The translations under genes were made by a program, and so were the position numbers. A stretch of 38,606 nt of DNA from positions 1 through 38,606 of the IMG/VR virus record IMGVR_UViG_3300032893_002505; one strand, 5' to 3'. Source of the stretch: a virus. Under the pieces are notes generated by a model. It was not told the origin of the DNA. It did not search any database and saw nothing but the letters and a program-made list of their open reading frames with translations. Of the stretch, positions 23,067 to 29,161 are shown one piece after another (position 1 is the stretch's first letter; every line of letters starts with the position of its first letter).

Positions 23067-23294
23067 CTACATAGTATACCTTTTCTGTCGATTTGTCAAT
23101 CTCTCTTGCAGAGTGCTAACAATATCCTTACCAAACTCTTTGATAGTTGAAACCAATCCGTTGACACCAACGAAATGGTTTGAGCCCTCAAAAGCTCCAC
23201 GGGCCAATGTATGATATTTTCGTACGGTTGGATAGGAAACCTCTTCTAGAGGGGACTGAGTTACTAAGGCGAAAATCGAGTTGTCTTGAAAAAT
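23067..23294 (-). pseudogene. Open frame without a start codon, possibly a decayed gene
   Basis: 75 codons are open from 23294 down to a TAG at 23067, reading ...LVTQSPLEEVSYPTV...FEGSNHFVGVNGLVSTIKEFGKDIVSTLQERL. The composition looks like real protein, but there is no ATG and no ribosome site; a TTG in the middle would give about 46 residues. It lies between the small-membrane gene and the small RNA, and the small-RNA promoter is nested in its last codons. A remnant of a deleted gene is the best guess. The family is unknown. Confidence 0.3.
23071..23099 (-). promoter_or_regulatory. Promoter of the minus-strand small RNA
   Basis: On the minus strand TTGACA (23099-23094) is followed by a 17-base spacer and TACTAT (23076-23071). 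The predicted start at about 23064 matches the first pairing base of the small RNA. Confidence 0.65.
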
Positions 23295-23387
23295 TTATTT
23301 TCGAGCGCAGCTCGCCTAGCTAAACGTAAAGGATACCCAACGAAAGCCCGGGGGTTTAAGGGGGTGGGCTTACGCGTGGAAAAGTCA

Positions 23388-23480
23388 CTAAAAAGTAAGC
23401 GGTCTTTTTTTCTTGCGTTTTTCGCGAGGAAAAGCCCACAACACAATCAATAATGCAATGATAAGGTAAAGCAAAAACAT
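23388..23480 (-). CDS. 30-residue single-span membrane protein
   Basis: The ATG at 23480-23478 is preceded by GAGGAG eight bases upstream, a strong ribosome site. Residues 2-16 (FLLYLIIALLIVLWA) form a membrane helix and the tail is Lys/Arg-rich (PREKRKKKRP), so the basic end should face the cytoplasm. Upstream lie the minus-strand promoter and the GTGAAAA operator array. Its size is typical of phage membrane miniproteins such as antiholins or host-affecting peptides, but function cannot be told. Confidence 0.6.
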   Translation of the reverse strand: MFLLYLIIALLIVLWAFPREKRKKKRPLTF

Positions 23481-23494
23481 ATCGATTTCTCCTC

Positions 23495-23542
23495 GTGAAA
23501 ATTATCGTGAAAAGTGGTGTGAAAATCAAGAGGTGTTTTCAC
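23495..23542. repeat. Three GTGAAAA repeats on a 12-base period plus one inverted copy
   Basis: GTGAAAA occurs at 23495-23501, 23507-23513 and 23519-23525, each exactly 12 bases apart and each preceded by C or T, and TTTTCAC lies at 23536-23542. The copies surround the minus-strand promoter of the small membrane gene: two lie in or at the edge of the spacer and one just beyond the -10 box. This is the arrangement of operator sites for a repressor, and the same motif flanks the leader promoter at 22323-22361. Confidence 0.65.
23501..23529 (-). promoter_or_regulatory. Promoter of the 30-residue membrane gene
   Basis: On the minus strand TTGATT (23529-23524), a 17-base spacer and GATAAT (23506-23501) are found. 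The GTGAAAA repeat at 23507-23513 lies in its spacer and that at 23495-23501 overlaps the end of the -10 box, so a protein bound there would block RNA polymerase. Confidence 0.55.
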
Positions 23543-23564
23543 GGAGGCTAAAGAGGGGATTTTG

Positions 23565-23635
23565 AGCGAGATACCGGTAACGATCCGGTGATAACAGTTT
23601 GGAAAACTGATGTGTTGCCATTACACCAATCTCGC
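23565..23635 (-). tRNA. tRNA-Gly (anticodon UCC)
   Basis: Read on the minus strand, GCGAGAT pairs perfectly with ATCTCGC in the acceptor stem, and the discriminator base is U, as in bacterial glycine tRNAs. The D arm is GTGT/ACAC with A14, GG and A21. The anticodon arm is CAGT/ACTG around TTTCCAA, giving UCC. The T stem is ACCGG/CCGGT. The T loop is AUCGUUA, so the usual T54-A58 pair appears as A54-U58. CCA is not encoded. It would read GGA glycine codons. Total length is 71 bases. Confidence 0.7.
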
Positions 23636-23639
23636 TTAA

Positions 23640-23676
23640 ACAGAGGCTTAAAGCGACGTATACATCTAGCCTCTGT
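23640..23676 (-). promoter_or_regulatory. Hairpin leading into the tRNA
   Basis: ACAGAGGCT pairs with AGCCTCTGT (nine perfect pairs, 19-base loop) at 23668-23676 and 23640-23648. On the minus strand it starts at the predicted transcription start (about 23676) and ends four bases before the tRNA. It could guide 5' processing of the tRNA or protect the transcript. Confidence 0.55.
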
Positions 23677-23682
23677 ATATAT

Positions 23683-23711
23683 AGTATAGTGCAAAAATAG
23701 GGTCTTGACAA
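23683..23711 (-). promoter_or_regulatory. Leftward promoter for the tRNA
   Basis: On the minus strand TTGTCA (23711-23706), a 17-base spacer and TATACT (23688-23683). The -35 box overlaps the -35 box of the rightward promoter at 23705-23733, so the two promoters are back-to-back and may compete. Confidence 0.6.
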
Positions 23712-23733
23712 GCCCTGATAGATATGATAAGAT
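23705..23733 (+). promoter_or_regulatory. Rightward early promoter, predicted leaderless
   Basis: TTGACA at 23705-23710, a 17-base spacer and TAAGAT at 23728-23733, with an extended -10 TG two bases before it. The predicted start is 23740, the A of the excisionase-type ATG, and no ribosome site precedes it. It drives the operon of early or replication-type genes. Confidence 0.7.
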
Positions 23734-23739
23734 TTGATA

Positions 23740-23940
23740 ATGACTGACCAAGAAGACTCTAAATACTATTCACTCGGAGAAGCCTCAAAAATCCTTGAAA
23801 TTTCAGATCAAACACTGAGACGTTGGGCTAAAAAGGGCAGAGTGCCACACTTGTTAAAACCCTCTGGACACTTCCTTTTTTTACGTGAAGACATCGATAC
23901 ATTTTATACAAAAAGAAAAGCAATCCTTAAGAAGTCATGA
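23740..23940 (+). CDS. MerR/excisionase-type helix-turn-helix protein
   Basis: 66 residues. YSLGEASKILEISDQTLRRW is a winged-helix HTH of the type used by excisionases and the N-terminus of MerR proteins (motif SxxEAAxxLGVSxxTLRRW). KGRVPHLLKPSGHFLFLREDI carries the wing. It starts at the ATG at 23740 rather than the TTG at 23734, because the promoter predicts transcription beginning there. No integrase is found in the window, so it more likely acts as a transcription regulator at the divergent promoters than as an excision factor. Confidence 0.8.
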   Translation: MTDQEDSKYYSLGEASKILEISDQTLRRWAKKGRVPHLLKPSGHFLFLREDIDTFYTKRKAILKKS

Positions 23941-24167
23941 AGATAAATAAAATTACCGTCTCCTATTCCACCACAGTCCAAATGCGACAATTTGAGCCAG
24001 TCTCGATTTATGCCTCTGCTGAGGTACAGCTTGACCCAGGTGACCATTTAGACACTGTTTTTCGAAAAACATACAACGAGCTCCACCAGGAAATAGAAGC
24101 ACAAGCAGAAAAAAAGAAAATCGAACGCCGCGACAACTATGATAAAGAAACGGAGAAAACAGTATGA
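23937..24167 (+). CDS. 76-residue protein, unknown function
   Basis: Overlaps the HTH gene by four bases. It has beta-like strands at the start (MKINKITVSYSTTVQMRQFEPVSIYASAEVQLDPGD) and a highly charged helix at the end. Similar short proteins with a QxEPVSIYASAExxLxPGD pattern occur in phage early operons, but I know no function. It is translated with the HTH protein and the next gene. Confidence 0.65.
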   Translation: MKINKITVSYSTTVQMRQFEPVSIYASAEVQLDPGDHLDTVFRKTYNELHQEIEAQAEKKKIERRDNYDKETEKTV

Positions 24168-25147
24168 CAACCGAAGAAAATTCTCTGGTTGTTGTTAACC
24201 AAGAGCTCACCACTCCTGAATTTAAGAAGCTCCATACAAATCTTGCATCTTTTGTTAAAAAGCAACTTCGTCAAGCAAATAACATTGCTGGGGGCGACTC
24301 AGGGGATTATGGCATTATTCCATACACAAAGAAAATGTCGCTCTTGAAACCAGGCGCCGAGAAGCTCCTGAAACTTTTTGGCTTTGCTGCAGACAATCAG
24401 CTGGTAGACCGCGTGGAGGATTGGGAAAAAAGATTTGTGATGTATCGATATAAATGTGTCATTACCCACATTGCATCGGGAAAAATTATTGCATCCGCAA
24501 CACGTACCTGTAATAGTAAAGAGAAAAAACACGCTGGAAAAGATGTGTATGACGTTGCCAATACTATTGAGTCAGTGGCACAAAAGCGCGCACTTGTTGC
24601 AGCAACAGTGCAGGCAACCATGGCTTCTGAAATATTTGATGCAGATGTGAGCGAACACGATGACGAAGCCCCTCACAAACCAATTACTGCAGATGAAGAT
24701 CCACACCGTATGCGTGTCTTTGGCGATTACTTCCAGTCAGCAGCTGACAGAGGATTTACTCAGGACCAAGCAAAAAAAACAGCATACAGAAAACTCAATG
24801 TGACAAGTCTCAAAGATGTTACGACCCAACAGGTGGAAGGACTCATTGTAGAACTTGAGAAAACCTTCCGATTTGTTGGCAAAGGAAATAAGCCAGAAAG
24901 GATGGTCCCTGAAAAGGAGAACCAAGTAGTTGATGGCACTATTGTCTTTCACTGCTATAATGAGAAAAAGCATGGACCAATTCTGGAGAAGCGACCACTC
25001 GTGAAGCATTTGCAAAACGAGATATACCAAAATCCAACGTTTTGTACAAAAGAGTGTGAAGACGAATGGCTGGGACCCAAGAAAGATCCAAACAACAGAG
25101 ATTGGTCAAAACTCGGCAAAGCAGGGTATACAACAGAACCAATATGA
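24164..25147 (+). CDS. Possible single-strand annealing protein (GDYGIIPxTKKxSLLKPGAEKL family)
   Basis: 327 residues. DYGIIPYTKKMSLLKPGAEKLLKLFGF is the signature of a phage family often called recombination or annealing proteins, with a YRYKCVITHIASGKII strand pair and NSKEKKH...DVANTIESVAQKRALVAATVQATMASEIFDAD, the latter helix typical of the family. The C-terminal third carries a Cys/His-rich zinc-binding end (FHCYNEKKH...FCTKECEDEW). With a RusA-type nuclease nearby this fits DNA recombination or repair of replicating phage DNA. The assignment is by pattern and I am moderately sure. Confidence 0.55.
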   Translation: MTTEENSLVVVNQELTTPEFKKLHTNLASFVKKQLRQANNIAGGDSGDYGIIPYTKKMSLLKPGAEKLLKLFGFAADNQLVDRVEDWEKRFVMYRYKCVITHIASGKIIASATRTCNSKEKKHAGKDVYDVANTIESVAQKRALVAATVQATMASEIFDADVSEHDDEAPHKPITADEDPHRMRVFGDYFQSAADRGFTQDQAKKTAYRKLNVTSLKDVTTQQVEGLIVELEKTFRFVGKGNKPERMVPEKENQVVDGTIVFHCYNEKKHGPILEKRPLVKHLQNEIYQNPTFCTKECEDEWLGPKKDPNNRDWSKLGKAGYTTEPI

Positions 25148-25278
25148 TAGAAGCAAAATTATTCGCAGTAGCAGCAATTTGGATTGGTGTTGGCATTGGG
25201 TCTTTTGGGACAAAAGAAAATACACCAGCAGTCGCGTTTTTTGCCATGATCGCAACGTTTTTTGTTGTCAGTCACTAA
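25144..25278 (+). CDS. 44-residue two-span membrane protein
   Basis: ATG at 25144 overlaps the previous stop. Two hydrophobic stretches (IEAKLFAVAAIWIGVGIGSF and AVAFFAMIATFFVVS) are joined by a short charged turn. It may sit in the inner membrane. No ribosome site is visible, so translation is coupled. Function unknown. Confidence 0.6.
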   Translation: MIEAKLFAVAAIWIGVGIGSFGTKENTPAVAFFAMIATFFVVSH

Positions 25279-25279
25279 T

Positions 25280-25648
25280 ATGAGAAAATCTGCCAAATTT
25301 GTATTTCTTGGACGACCTATTTCCAAGAAGAATAGTAAACGTCTTTTCATGCGAGGAAGTCGACCCATTGCATTGCCCTCAGCTGCATACGAGAAATTCA
25401 AAAAGGAAGTCGGCCAACAAATGCTCAAATACAAAAGGGAGCGTTTTACTGGCAAGCTATATATAGACTACTTCTTTTTTATCAAAGGGAAAATGCGACA
25501 GGACGCAGATAACGCAATGGCAAGTATTAACGATTTACTGCAAGAGTTTGGTATCATAGAGGATGACAATAATATAGAAGGCGGGACTTTTGGGAAGATC
25601 CATGACTGTAAAGAATGGAAGACGGAGGTTATAATATATTATGAATGA
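25280..25648 (+). CDS. RusA-family Holliday junction resolvase
   Basis: 122 residues from the ATG at 25280. KFVFLGRPISKKN begins the fold, and MRQDADNAMASINDLLQEFGIIEDDNNI (residues 72-98) carries the conserved Asp residues (D75, D77, D85, D95/96) of RusA nucleases, which cut four-way DNA junctions with Mg2+. The KKNSKR basic patch helps bind DNA. Length matches RusA (about 120). It lies in the DNA-processing operon downstream of a possible annealing protein. Confidence 0.87.
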   Translation: MRKSAKFVFLGRPISKKNSKRLFMRGSRPIALPSAAYEKFKKEVGQQMLKYKRERFTGKLYIDYFFFIKGKMRQDADNAMASINDLLQEFGIIEDDNNIEGGTFGKIHDCKEWKTEVIIYYE

Positions 25649-25970
25649 TTTGCAAACATTACGTACACAGGCAGCAAAGCTCATGAAATTTAAGCAGGAC
25701 GCCAAAATAGCCTTGGCGTGGCTTATTATTTTCATAGAAATTTGCGGATATATTTCATTTTTCATTTTTGTATTCACTCGCAACGATTTAGCATTATTTA
25801 TTGGTATATGGGGAATTACAACCAGTTTTATCAAAGCGCGTTTGTGGGACTTTTACGATAGTCGCGAGAGAAAAATACAAATTCCAAAGCCCATTAGTCT
25901 TCATCTCGGGAACCCCTGGAACCTGCCTGATTTGCCAGATGCAGGCGATAACTTTGAAAGAGTAAAATAA
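25641..25970 (+). CDS. Two-span membrane protein, unknown function
   Basis: 109 residues overlapping the resolvase by eight bases. Residues 21-45 (AKIALAWLIIFIEICGYISFFIFVFT) and 50-66 (LALFIGIWGITTSFIKA) are membrane helices; the tail is polar with Pro-rich segments. It is probably an inner-membrane protein affecting the host. No family recognised. Confidence 0.65.
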   Translation: MNDLQTLRTQAAKLMKFKQDAKIALAWLIIFIEICGYISFFIFVFTRNDLALFIGIWGITTSFIKARLWDFYDSRERKIQIPKPISLHLGNPWNLPDLPDAGDNFERVK

Positions 25971-25985
25971 GAGGGAGGTGATTAT

Positions 25986-26258
25986 ATGTCTGGAATTAAA
26001 GACTTTCCGGAAGCCCTCAAGGATGGCTTTCAACACATCTTATCGATAAGTGACCCAGCTCAAGTGCGCAAAATGCGTGACGAAGGAATTCTCGTGGATG
26101 GGGAAGGATATTGGTCTTTCTCGTTTGGGGAAAAAGGGGAGTACGAACTTTGTATAGAACCGATACTTGAAGAAGGGATGTTCTACGTGTCATTATATAA
26201 ACAGAGAGTTTTACTGACCGAAAGACTACCAGTGAAGGCTCTCGTTAAGGAGACATAA
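25986..26258 (+). CDS. 90-residue acidic protein, unknown function
   Basis: A strong GGGAGGTG site precedes the ATG. The product has an amphipathic start (IKDFPEALKDGFQHIL), a short beta-sheet with GYWSFSFGEKGEYELCIEPI, and a tail of mixed strands. It looks like a small globular protein. No family recognised. Its good ribosome site suggests it is made in quantity. Confidence 0.65.
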   Translation: MSGIKDFPEALKDGFQHILSISDPAQVRKMRDEGILVDGEGYWSFSFGEKGEYELCIEPILEEGMFYVSLYKQRVLLTERLPVKALVKET

Positions 26259-26470
26259 TGGCAACATATATTACATGCGATCGCTGCAAAAAAGACCTCA
26301 GCGAAGGATCTGTGCGTTACCAACTGACAAACAGTTTTAACAAGAAATCCTTCGATCTCTGCAAAGAATGTTATGACGCGTTTCTTGATTTTATAGGTGA
26401 GAAAAGAGTCGACCCCGCAGCTGTGCCTTTTTCTCCTGGGGGCAAAACGAATATAAAACCAGAACTATGA
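26258..26470 (+). CDS. Zinc-ribbon miniprotein
   Basis: 70 residues, starting inside the previous stop. TCDRCKKDLSEG (CxxC) and DLCKECYDAF (CxxC) bracket a beta turn, a classic four-Cys zinc ribbon. It is similar in form to the FYVE-unrelated small zinc proteins of phages, whose role is rarely known. It is one of several such proteins in this operon. Confidence 0.75.
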   Translation: MATYITCDRCKKDLSEGSVRYQLTNSFNKKSFDLCKECYDAFLDFIGEKRVDPAAVPFSPGGKTNIKPEL

Positions 26471-26784
26471 AACAAGAAATAACAGAGACCCAATGGGCAG
26501 AGATGAGTAAATCAGGACAAGACCTTATTTCCGCATGGAAGCACAACAAAGGGTATACCTCACCACTTTTGACCCTTGGCCAATGTATCGAATTCATGGT
26601 TGCCATTTCCTACAATCTTCACTTTGATAATTCCGATGGCCGCTTTTTCAATAAGATCCTGATTAATAACGAGTCAGTCATTGCCTGGGAAGGGGACGAG
26701 CTTATCGACATCCTCTGGTTTGAAATAACAAAGATACTCCAATTTCGACTCTCCAGAACCTTTAGCGAACCCCTTCCAGCATAG
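26467..26784 (+). CDS. 105-residue protein, unknown function
   Basis: Overlaps the zinc-ribbon gene by four bases. It is mostly helical with aromatic residues (SGQDLISAWKHNKG, YTSPLLTLGQCIEFMVAIS), no membrane span and no Cys pair. No family recognised. A promoter follows, so it ends the transcription block. Confidence 0.6.
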   Translation: MKQEITETQWAEMSKSGQDLISAWKHNKGYTSPLLTLGQCIEFMVAISYNLHFDNSDGRFFNKILINNESVIAWEGDELIDILWFEITKILQFRLSRTFSEPLPA

Positions 26785-26805
26785 TATTAGCCTCACTTTT
26801 GCCTA

Positions 26806-26834
26806 TTGACAAGTCATGATACTTATGATAAGTT
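26806..26834 (+). promoter_or_regulatory. Internal promoter of the small-protein operon
   Basis: TTGACA at 26806-26811, a 17-base spacer and TAAGTT at 26829-26834 with an extended TG. The pattern TTGACAA..TGATA..TATGATAAG is nearly the same as at 23705-23733. The first usable downstream ATG is at 26879, so here there is a leader of about 38 bases. Confidence 0.6.
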
Positions 26835-26878
26835 ATGTATAGAGTTGATAATAAACATCAACCAAGACTTAGACGAAT

Positions 26879-27133
26879 ATGCCATACGAAGAAGAAAAAA
26901 ATACAAGAAGAGAAGACTCACTTATCCCCAATACGCAAATAGAGTCAATGTTTATGCGTATCTGCTCAGACGAAGAAATGGCACAATACCTCAAATTAGT
27001 AGAGCAGGGACACATCTCTTTAGCAACCGCATACGCATCAAACAGTGTTTACAAATTGTTTTATAAACTTGTTGAATATTATGATAGACGTGGTGGTAAT
27101 TTAGAAATGCTCAAGGAGGGCAAAACAAAATGA
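26879..27133 (+). CDS. 84-residue helical protein, unknown function
   Basis: The product begins MPYEEEKNTRRED, then has helices with the SDEEMAQYLKLVEQGHISLATAYASNSVYKLFYKL segment. No family recognised. It starts 44 bases after the -10 box. A competing frame from 26806 has poor composition. The stop overlaps the next ATG. Confidence 0.6.
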   Translation: MPYEEEKNTRREDSLIPNTQIESMFMRICSDEEMAQYLKLVEQGHISLATAYASNSVYKLFYKLVEYYDRRGGNLEMLKEGKTK

Positions 27134-27297
27134 AAGAACGTCGAGGGTTAGCTCTCTCATCCAAAGAAACTCGTGTACGTGTAGGCCGATCTGGTGGCTT
27201 GTCTCCTCACAGAGTGAGGGGTCTTGCTGCTGCATCGCCAGAAGTTCGGTCGCGGGTTGCTCAGCTGGGAGGAAGGACACCAAAAGCGCGTCACTAA
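27130..27297 (+). CDS. 55-residue basic KGG-repeat-like protein
   Basis: ATG overlaps the previous stop. It is very basic and has RVRGLAAASPEVRSRVAQLGGRTP, which resembles the KGG/stress-repeat pattern RGFAxMDxxxxREIASKGG seen in small bacterial stress and conidiation-type proteins. The GG pair recurs at SGG and LGG. It may bind nucleic acid, but no function is known for this small family in phages. Confidence 0.6.
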   Translation: MKERRGLALSSKETRVRVGRSGGLSPHRVRGLAAASPEVRSRVAQLGGRTPKARH

Positions 27298-27336
27298 TTT
27301 TTGACGGCACGGCGTCCTTCCATCCCGTATAAAACT

Positions 27337-27513
27337 ATGTTATTAATTTTATTACTAAAAATACTTGCCTTTATTTTACTTGCTATAGGCATACTTGTTA
27401 TAATCATACTCGGCGTATTATTTTTGCTTGGATACACTCGATATAAGATAGAGGAAAAAGATCGCGATATTGCGATCTTGAAGAAAGCAAAAAAAAACAA
27501 AATCAAAAACTAA
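27337..27513 (+). CDS. 58-residue single-span membrane protein
   Basis: Starting at the ATG at 27337 the protein is nearly all Leu, Ile and Val for 33 residues, followed by a basic/acidic charged tail (KIEEKDRDIAILKKAKKNK). A TTG start at 27301 would add 12 charged residues and is less likely. It is a small bitopic membrane protein of unknown role. Confidence 0.6.
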   Translation: MLLILLLKILAFILLAIGILVIIILGVLFLLGYTRYKIEEKDRDIAILKKAKKNKIKN

Positions 27514-27515
27514 CT

Positions 27516-27605
27516 ATGACACCAGTTTGTATTTTATGCGCCAAAATATTAAAGAAAGGACACCTATGCCAACAGTGCAAAAAAAGCCTCGAAAAAAACA
27601 AATAG
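27516..27605 (+). CDS. 29-residue miniature zinc ribbon
   Basis: MTPVCILCAKILKKGHLCQQCKKSL contains two CxxC pairs separated by ten residues, the smallest possible zinc ribbon. It starts two bases after the previous stop and overlaps the next gene by 40 bases in another frame. The overlap could mean translational coupling. It is small enough that it might be chance, though four well-placed Cys are unlikely by luck. Confidence 0.45.
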   Translation: MTPVCILCAKILKKGHLCQQCKKSLEKNK

Positions 27606-27817
27606 GATATTTTTACTTCAAAGTATTTTCTGATGGTTCTGTGCATTCATCAATAAAAGGAAGTAAGGTACACATGATCGCAGCTCTTGCCGATTTACTC
27701 AAAGAGCCACAGGTCTCAGAAATGGTCAGCTCTGCAATGGCAGCAAAAGTTTTTAGTCACCTCAACGAGCACCTGTTGGATGCAAAGCTCAAGCAAAAAG
27801 GAAAGGCGGTTGGATAG
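27566..27817 (+). CDS. 83-residue protein, unknown function
   Basis: The start at 27566 has a strong AAAGGA site; an in-frame ATG at 27527 is preceded by no such site. The basic N-terminus is followed by beta strands (YFYFKVFSDGSVHSSIKGSK) and amphipathic helices. No family recognised. Confidence 0.65.
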   Translation: MPTVQKKPRKKQIGYFYFKVFSDGSVHSSIKGSKVHMIAALADLLKEPQVSEMVSSAMAAKVFSHLNEHLLDAKLKQKGKAVG

Positions 27818-27818
27818 T

Positions 27819-28220
27819 ATGTCTATGGTCACCTCCGTCACGATGACTCTTAATGATCTGATAAAAAGAATGGATAAAGAGGGAACGATTGAGACAAATG
27901 GCATTAGCGATGGTTACCATACTTTTGGAGAACTTTATGACCATAGGATTGCTTTATTTATCGCGTTGTGCAAGTTATATCAAACACTATGTGCCACTTA
28001 TCATAAAAATCCTGTGTGGAAAAGTAAAAAACACCATGACGGGACATCCTTTGACGGTTGGTTTATTATGGGTATTAACTGGGAAAAAGGAAAGCAGATT
28101 AGTTATCATCTTCCAATGAAATATTGGAATAAAACTAAGTTTGCTGACGAATTAACAGAAGCGCCTTTGTGGGATGGCCACACGCCAGCTGATGTAGTAA
28201 AGAGACTTTTGAAACTATGA
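27819..28220 (+). CDS. WDGH-domain protein
   Basis: 133 residues. The first ATG after the previous stop (27819) is chosen. It has the pattern FGELYDHRIALFIALCKLY, then KKHHDGTSFDGWFIMG and KQISYHLPMKYW, ending LWDGHTPADVVKRL, which is the pattern of the widespread phage WDGH domain. Its biochemical role is not known. It overlaps the next gene by four bases. Confidence 0.8.
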   Translation: MSMVTSVTMTLNDLIKRMDKEGTIETNGISDGYHTFGELYDHRIALFIALCKLYQTLCATYHKNPVWKSKKHHDGTSFDGWFIMGINWEKGKQISYHLPMKYWNKTKFADELTEAPLWDGHTPADVVKRLLKL

Positions 28221-28741
28221 CCGATACAAAATACATCGAACTCGGGAAAAAACTCCAAGCACTTGTCAGGCGCGGAAAGGGTGGGGAAGCCATCAATGCA
28301 AAACGTCAGTTGGATCGCCTCATGGCAAAATATGGCATAACTCCAGAAGAGCTCGAAGACGAAATCTACCAAGAAGTTGAATTTAAGGTAAAAGGTAAAG
28401 ATCGAAAACTTTTCATGCATGTGGCAATTTCTGTTACTGGTATTAATAGGCCATGGAAGTTTCTCAAAAAGAATAAAACACGTTTTTATGGAGAAGTGAC
28501 AAAAGTTGAAGAAGTAGAGATCCGCGCAAAATTCGACTTTTATTTGCGATTTTATAAAGAAGAGGCAGATGTGTTTCTTTCAGCATTTATTCATGCAAAC
28601 CATCTCTATGCAAAAGATATGCCACCCTCTGACGGAAGCGATTTGACTGCAGCAGAAATAATGAGAGCACGACGCATGCTTGATTTAGCAGAGGGGATTG
28701 AGCCAAAAGAATTTATTAGACAAATTGGGAAAGGGAAGTGA
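28217..28741 (+). CDS. DUF2786-type N-terminal protein
   Basis: 174 residues. LGKKLQALVRRGKGGEAINAKRQLDRLMAKYGI at the start fits the DUF2786 pattern (a short helical pair with EA-x-NA-x-x-x-DxLMAKYGI). The rest is a mixed domain with beta strands (EFKVKGKDRKLF) and helices rich in charged residues. No enzyme motif is seen. Function unknown, possibly nucleic-acid related. Confidence 0.65.
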   Translation: MTDTKYIELGKKLQALVRRGKGGEAINAKRQLDRLMAKYGITPEELEDEIYQEVEFKVKGKDRKLFMHVAISVTGINRPWKFLKKNKTRFYGEVTKVEEVEIRAKFDFYLRFYKEEADVFLSAFIHANHLYAKDMPPSDGSDLTAAEIMRARRMLDLAEGIEPKEFIRQIGKGK

Positions 28742-29025
28742 TGCAAAACGAGCAAATTTTCAAACAAGCAGTTGAAAAAGCCCACTACGTTGGAGGATAT
28801 AACTATCCTTACTCAAACCCAGTGAGTATGGATAAAGCAGCGGAAGTCATCTTTTCTCACGAATTTGCAGAAGCATTCTTTGGTGGTAATTGGGAAACGC
28901 GTCTTTGCTTATTGGTCCTTTCTAGCGACCGTTATGCATATTTGGCCAAGTTTTTACCAAAACCTCAGAAGATATATTGTAGCGATCCAACATGCCAGGA
29001 CTGTTATCCAGGCGAACAACTATGA
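28741..29025 (+). CDS. 94-residue protein with a C-terminal CxxC pair
   Basis: The ATG at 28741 shares a base with the previous stop. The helical N-terminus (IFKQAVEKAHYVGGYNYPYS) is followed by aromatic-rich segments, and the end carries CSDPTCQDCYPG, which could bind zinc. No family recognised. Confidence 0.6.
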   Translation: MQNEQIFKQAVEKAHYVGGYNYPYSNPVSMDKAAEVIFSHEFAEAFFGGNWETRLCLLVLSSDRYAYLAKFLPKPQKIYCSDPTCQDCYPGEQL

Positions 29026-29159
29026 CAAAAGAATTTGACTTACTATTTTCAGGATTTTTACTTGGCTCTTTTATCACTTTCTGGTGTTGGTACTGGTTTT
29101 TTACTGCATTCAAAAAGACTGTGCAAAAACGTCTGAGAAAGTTTATAAATAAAAAGTAG
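29022..29159 (+). CDS. 45-residue single-span membrane protein
   Basis: ATG overlaps the previous stop as ATGA. Residues 7-29 (LLFSGFLLGSFITFWCWYWFF) are hydrophobic and aromatic, and the end is Lys/Arg-rich (KKTVQKRLRKF). This is a small bitopic membrane protein with a basic cytoplasmic tail. Function unknown. Confidence 0.6.
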   Translation: MTKEFDLLFSGFLLGSFITFWCWYWFFTAFKKTVQKRLRKFINKK

Positions 29160-29161
29160 CA

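Noticed and set aside
23264-23446. 60-codon frame on the minus strand
   Set aside because: Overlaps the small membrane gene and the relic frame; composition is Arg/Leu/Pro-biased and no ribosome site is seen.
23526-23751. Two minus-strand frames covering the tRNA
   Set aside because: They read through the tRNA stems and the divergent promoters, so they are shadows.
26806-27066. 86-codon frame starting at the promoter
   Set aside because: It starts with TTG in the -35 box; the frame at 26879 has better composition and neighbours.
27301-27336. Promoter TTGACG...TATAAA before the membrane gene at 27337
   Set aside because: The spacer would be 21 bases and the start would fall after the ATG.
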